This document shows positions 60,977 to 64,000 of a stretch of DNA of 64,000 nt, piece after piece. The notes below the pieces were generated by a model, which searched no databases, had not been told where the DNA came from, and saw nothing but the letters and a program-made list of their open reading frames with translations. The stretch covers positions 204,961-268,960 of the forward strand of contig CAZQCF010000001.1 in assembly GCA_964592235.1 (NCBI GenBank). Reading direction: 5' to 3'. Source of the stretch: PLA3 sp964592235 (lineage in GTDB: Bacteria > Planctomycetota > Phycisphaerae > UBA1845 > UTPLA1). Made by a program: the position numbers and the translations under genes. Every line of letters starts with the position of its first letter. Position 1 is the stretch's first letter.

Positions 60977-63472
60977 TCAGCGGGCCGTCAGAATATCTAC
61001 GAACGACTGGATGTCGCCGCCATCGACCTGGTCGTCCTCGTTAAGGTCCGCGCGCGAGATCGAACACGCGGGATACTGCGCGAGGTAAGCGGCTGGGTCG
61101 ATCAGCGCCGTGCAGAATGGATCTACATCGCCGACGTCAATCAGTCCGTCGCAGTTCAAATCGCCGAGGGTGGCCCCGGGGACGACCTGAACGACTCCGT
61201 TGCACGGGGCCCATTCTCCCGCTTCGCCATCCGGCTGCACGCTCCGCACGCGCACGCGCGCCGATGTGCTGGGCGTGGTCGGGGTCCACATCACGGAGGT
61301 CGCGCCCGGGGCCGTCAAGGAAACGATATCCGCCCAAATCGTGGCGATTTCGGTCACTTGCAGATCGTCAATGGCCGCCAGGTCGCTTCCCGACGACAGG
61401 CTCCCGTCCTTGGCGTACTGCCATTTCAATTCATGCGGGCCGTCGCCGAGGGACGTCGCAAACTGCGTCCAAGCGACGGTTCCTGATGCTCGGACATGCT
61501 GCACGCCGTCGATGGTGAGGGTGAAGAAATCGTAATTGGCCTCCGAACTGACTTGATACCAGAAGCTCACCTGGCCCGGCCCCGATACGGTTCGGGTCAG
61601 CCACGAGGCTTGATTGTGCGAGATCGCGCCCGATCGCGCGCTGCGAGAGCCGCTGTGGGCGATCGCTGTGGTCACGAACCAGGGCGCGGTACCGCCCGTA
61701 GCGAATGCGGAACCCAGCGAGCCGCTCTCAAATCCTTCGTCGAAGTTCGATACCGCGCCGTCGTTGTAGGTGCACTGCACCTGGAATCGCGCGATCGGGC
61801 TGCCGCTCCAGGTGACAGCGACTGGCTGCCCGACGGTCAGAGTCTCGCCCCCGCCCGGAAAGAGGACGATCGGCCCCGGCCAGAGATACACATCGTGGCG
61901 CAGCGCGTCGCCGGCGGGCACGACGAGATCGTTGATCCGAGCAGGATCATGGCCCGCGGCACGGAACTGCAGGCTGTAGGTTCCCGGCAGCGCCATGCGA
62001 TGGTAGTCGCCGACGTCGGGATCGGTGGAGACGCGATGATCGCGGCCGACGACATCCATGTTCGCGGCCAGCGGCTGGAGGGTCTGCGCGTCGCGTACGA
62101 TCCCGCGCACGCCCATGAGGCAGGTTTCCATGTAGGCCAGCATTGACTCGCGATTGTTTGCCCAATACGCAGGAAGCTGCGAGGCGGGGGGCGTGCTGTT
62201 GGCCAGTTCGATGGTCACTTCATTGCCGCCCATGAAGACATAGCGCCAATCCTGCATCCCGCCATAGACGACGTACCAGTCGGCTCCGTTCGTGATGCCG
62301 TGGTAGAACGATGCGCTGTTCCACATCGGTGGGTTGTGCTGGGAATACTGCTCGCTGATGTAAATAAAGAGGTCGTCATCGGGGCAGGCCGTGTAGACCG
62401 ACTGTCCGGTGGAGTTGGCGTCATAGGGATAGTTCACGACCAGCGTTCCGGTGTGGAGGTTGGCGGACAACGTGATGGAGCGGCCGAACGACCAGTTCAT
62501 GATGTGTGCGGTTTCAGGCTCGCGCCCGGCGATGGTATTGGATGGACTGGTATACGGATCGGGGAAGTTGCGATTGAGATCGACGCCGTGCGCGTTGGTA
62601 CGGGTCCCGGCGACGAAGCCGTCCGGATTCATGCACGGAATAATCCAGATCTCAAGGGAGTCGACGAGCCGGCTGATGCGGGGGTCGATGCCGTACTGCG
62701 ACGTCAGCAGGTCGACCAGGTAAAGGCACAGTTCGGCGCCCAGCGTTTCATTGCCGTGTATGGTAGAAACGTACGCGAATTCAGGTTCGTCCTCGTCGGT
62801 GCTTACGTTGTCTGAAATACAGAGTGCCCACAGGGTGCGCCCTTGTACGGTCGGTCCCAGCGGCACACGCCGGCAGATCGCCGGGTAGTTTGCTGCGGCG
62901 TTCTGCAGCGCGGTTTCGATCTCGGGCCACGTGTGATACGCGTCACGGAGTTCCGGCTCCGTGGGGCGTTGCGTCGGCTCATCGGGCGGTGCGGCGCCTG
63001 CCCGGATCAGCATGGCGATGAACTCTGTGCGGCGCGATTGCCATTCCGGCTCGTCTGGACCTTGCATTGCAGCCAGTGTGATCGGCGTCTGGCCCGCGTG
63101 GTTTCGAGCGGTCAGATCGGCGTGGTGGTCAATGAGCCAGACCGCAGCTTCGCGACGTAATCGCCGGGCGGCCAGGTGCAGGGGGGTCTCTCCCTGAAGG
63201 TCGCGTGCGTTGATGTCTGCGCCCTGTCGCGACAGAAAGTCCATCGCGAGCGGGTCGTTGCCTAGCGCCGCCCAGTGGATCAGAGTGCGCCCCTGCTGAT
63301 CGCGCGCTCCAATCAGCTCGGGAGACGTCGCGAGGGCGCGCTGAATGCCCGGAAGATCGCCTGCGCGGGCGAGGTCCATGATCGAAGCGATCGCGTCGCC
63401 GTCGGGAGAAGAGGGGGCCTGGATCTGGGCCGGCAAGTGCAGGCAGACAAGGAAGAGAAGTGATCGTGCCAT
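60977..63472 (-). CDS. Secreted ankyrin-M14 carboxypeptidase-dockerin fusion
   Basis: An 831-residue exported protein (signal peptide ending PAQIQAP). Three to four ankyrin repeats occupy residues about 28-165 (GRTLIHWAALGNDPLAMDFLSRQGADINARD, GETPLHLAARRLRREAA). An M14 metallocarboxypeptidase domain follows (about 175-480): zinc ligands H239 and E242 (HGNETLG), a third His in SANLHTG, the CMNPDGFVAGTRTNAHGVDLNRNFPDP block and general-base Glu in NEVTIELANS. Then a carboxypeptidase-regulatory-like domain, a concanavalin-like or MAM-like segment (FEGFESG-like, about 570-690), and two dockerin-like loops (GDLNCDGLIDVGDVDPF, ADLNEDDQVDGGDI). Ankyrin repeats in a secreted enzyme are unusual. Confidence 0.92.
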   Translation of the reverse strand: MARSLLFLVCLHLPAQIQAPSSPDGDAIASIMDLARAGDLPGIQRALATSPELIGARDQQGRTLIHWAALGNDPLAMDFLSRQGADINARDLQGETPLHLAARRLRREAAVWLIDHHADLTARNHAGQTPITLAAMQGPDEPEWQSRRTEFIAMLIRAGAAPPDEPTQRPTEPELRDAYHTWPEIETALQNAAANYPAICRRVPLGPTVQGRTLWALCISDNVSTDEDEPEFAYVSTIHGNETLGAELCLYLVDLLTSQYGIDPRISRLVDSLEIWIIPCMNPDGFVAGTRTNAHGVDLNRNFPDPYTSPSNTIAGREPETAHIMNWSFGRSITLSANLHTGTLVVNYPYDANSTGQSVYTACPDDDLFIYISEQYSQHNPPMWNSASFYHGITNGADWYVVYGGMQDWRYVFMGGNEVTIELANSTPPASQLPAYWANNRESMLAYMETCLMGVRGIVRDAQTLQPLAANMDVVGRDHRVSTDPDVGDYHRMALPGTYSLQFRAAGHDPARINDLVVPAGDALRHDVYLWPGPIVLFPGGGETLTVGQPVAVTWSGSPIARFQVQCTYNDGAVSNFDEGFESGSLGSAFATGGTAPWFVTTAIAHSGSRSARSGAISHNQASWLTRTVSGPGQVSFWYQVSSEANYDFFTLTIDGVQHVRASGTVAWTQFATSLGDGPHELKWQYAKDGSLSSGSDLAAIDDLQVTEIATIWADIVSLTAPGATSVMWTPTTPSTSARVRVRSVQPDGEAGEWAPCNGVVQVVPGATLGDLNCDGLIDVGDVDPFCTALIDPAAYLAQYPACSISRADLNEDDQVDGGDIQSFVDILTAR

Positions 63473-64000
63473 GTTTATGTCCCCTTCAGAAGCGCGTCCA
63501 CCGGCGGAAAGAGGCGCCGCCGGAAAGCGAAGTGACCACTCGTTCGAGGTGGAGAAGCCTGCGCGCGGTTCTCCCCTTCAAGTCCGGGGCACGTCGCGTT
63601 CCATTGCACATCGCCGTGACGTGGCTCGACCCAAACCCGCTCGATTGGGTCAACAACGAGGTTGCAGGCGGGTTGCAGAGGCAGGGATGTGGAACGGACG
63701 GCCCGTTGTTCAAGAGGGAGGAGACACGGACATCACGGAAATTGCCGCAGGGACAAGTATTCTCTTTGTGCGGTGGATTCGGCAGGGAATTTCCCGGGCC
63801 GAGGTGCAGCGAGCCCAGATTTGTTATTATCGGTCTAAGGTTGGCCTGATCGTCGCAATATGGGCTGTGAGAAAACCCGGAAGCATGGGCGAAAAGGAAT
63901 TGTTTGAAACGCGCGCAAGTGGTTAGCCGAATATGAGTTGCCGTGTCCGCTCTGTGGTGTGTGTCACGGAGCAGGATCGCGCAACTCACCGTTCGACCCG
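63473..64000. other. Right-edge region, no gene seen
   Basis: 528 bases after the start of the ankyrin-carboxypeptidase gene. Open frames here lack ribosome sites and family-like composition. It probably contains that gene's promoter on the minus strand and possibly a plus-strand promoter near 63820-63840 for a gene beyond the window. Confidence 0.45.

Noticed and set aside
63486..63989. A 167-codon minus-strand frame at the right edge
   Set aside because: No ribosome site, unusual Cys/His/Pro mixture, no domain; it lies upstream of the carboxypeptidase gene and is probably noncoding.

Overview
The window looks like a chromosomal fragment of a GC-rich planctomycete. The evidence is direct: many large secreted proteins end in dockerin-like calcium loops (GDxNxDGxVDxxD), two end in thrombospondin type 3 repeats plus a hydrophobic, arginine-terminated tail, and a membrane protein carries a CGQCGYDLTG zinc ribbon. 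The class is inferred from style, not from a marker phylogeny. No rRNA, tRNA, CRISPR array, transposase or phage gene was found. One 10-base assembly gap (N) lies at 30141-30150.

Layout. 1-7.0 kb: rpsO-pnp (pnp runs off the left edge), a lone response regulator, a lipoprotein alpha/beta hydrolase, a queuosine-precursor transporter, an M16 protease and a Gly-rich double zinc-ribbon protein. 7.2-16 kb: a giant secreted protein with three amidohydrolase modules, a UvrD-like helicase, a DUF4920 lipoprotein and a methyltransferase. 16-26 kb: a block of secreted proteins (two dockerin-like, one beta-propeller, one TPR). 26-34 kb: two partner genes of the 2-hydroxyacyl-CoA dehydratase/activase superfamily, with a DUF4259 gene and an SDR gene between them. 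34-41 kb: an ACP-like membrane protein, a thrombospondin-repeat protein and a 1206-residue beta-helix protein. 41-48 kb: oleD and oleC (overlapping) and oleB of long-chain olefin synthesis, separated by a convergent/divergent trypsin-like protease gene; oleA is not in the window. 48-56 kb: spoVR-yhbH, another dockerin-like protein, a STAS/kinase/STAS partner-switching operon and an S41 protease. 56-64 kb: a Hint-domain lipoprotein, an OB-fold/EEP nuclease, two tandem near-identical 36-residue peptide genes behind a good promoter and structured leader, accD, and an ankyrin-carboxypeptidase-dockerin fusion.

The strongest unexplained signals are (i) at least four families of short palindromic elements scattered through the window, several lying in frame inside protein-coding genes (amidohydrolase, both CoA-activase-type genes, oleC), where they form low-complexity inserts between conserved blocks, and (ii) the tandem 36-residue peptide genes at 59.4-59.8 kb. 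Other notable architectures are the lipoprotein whose Hint-domain Cys1 lies five residues after the lipobox cysteine, the three-module amidohydrolase in which only the middle module keeps metal ligands, and a 55-residue two-coil super-repeat in the beta-helix protein. All functional statements come from motif reading; no database search was run.
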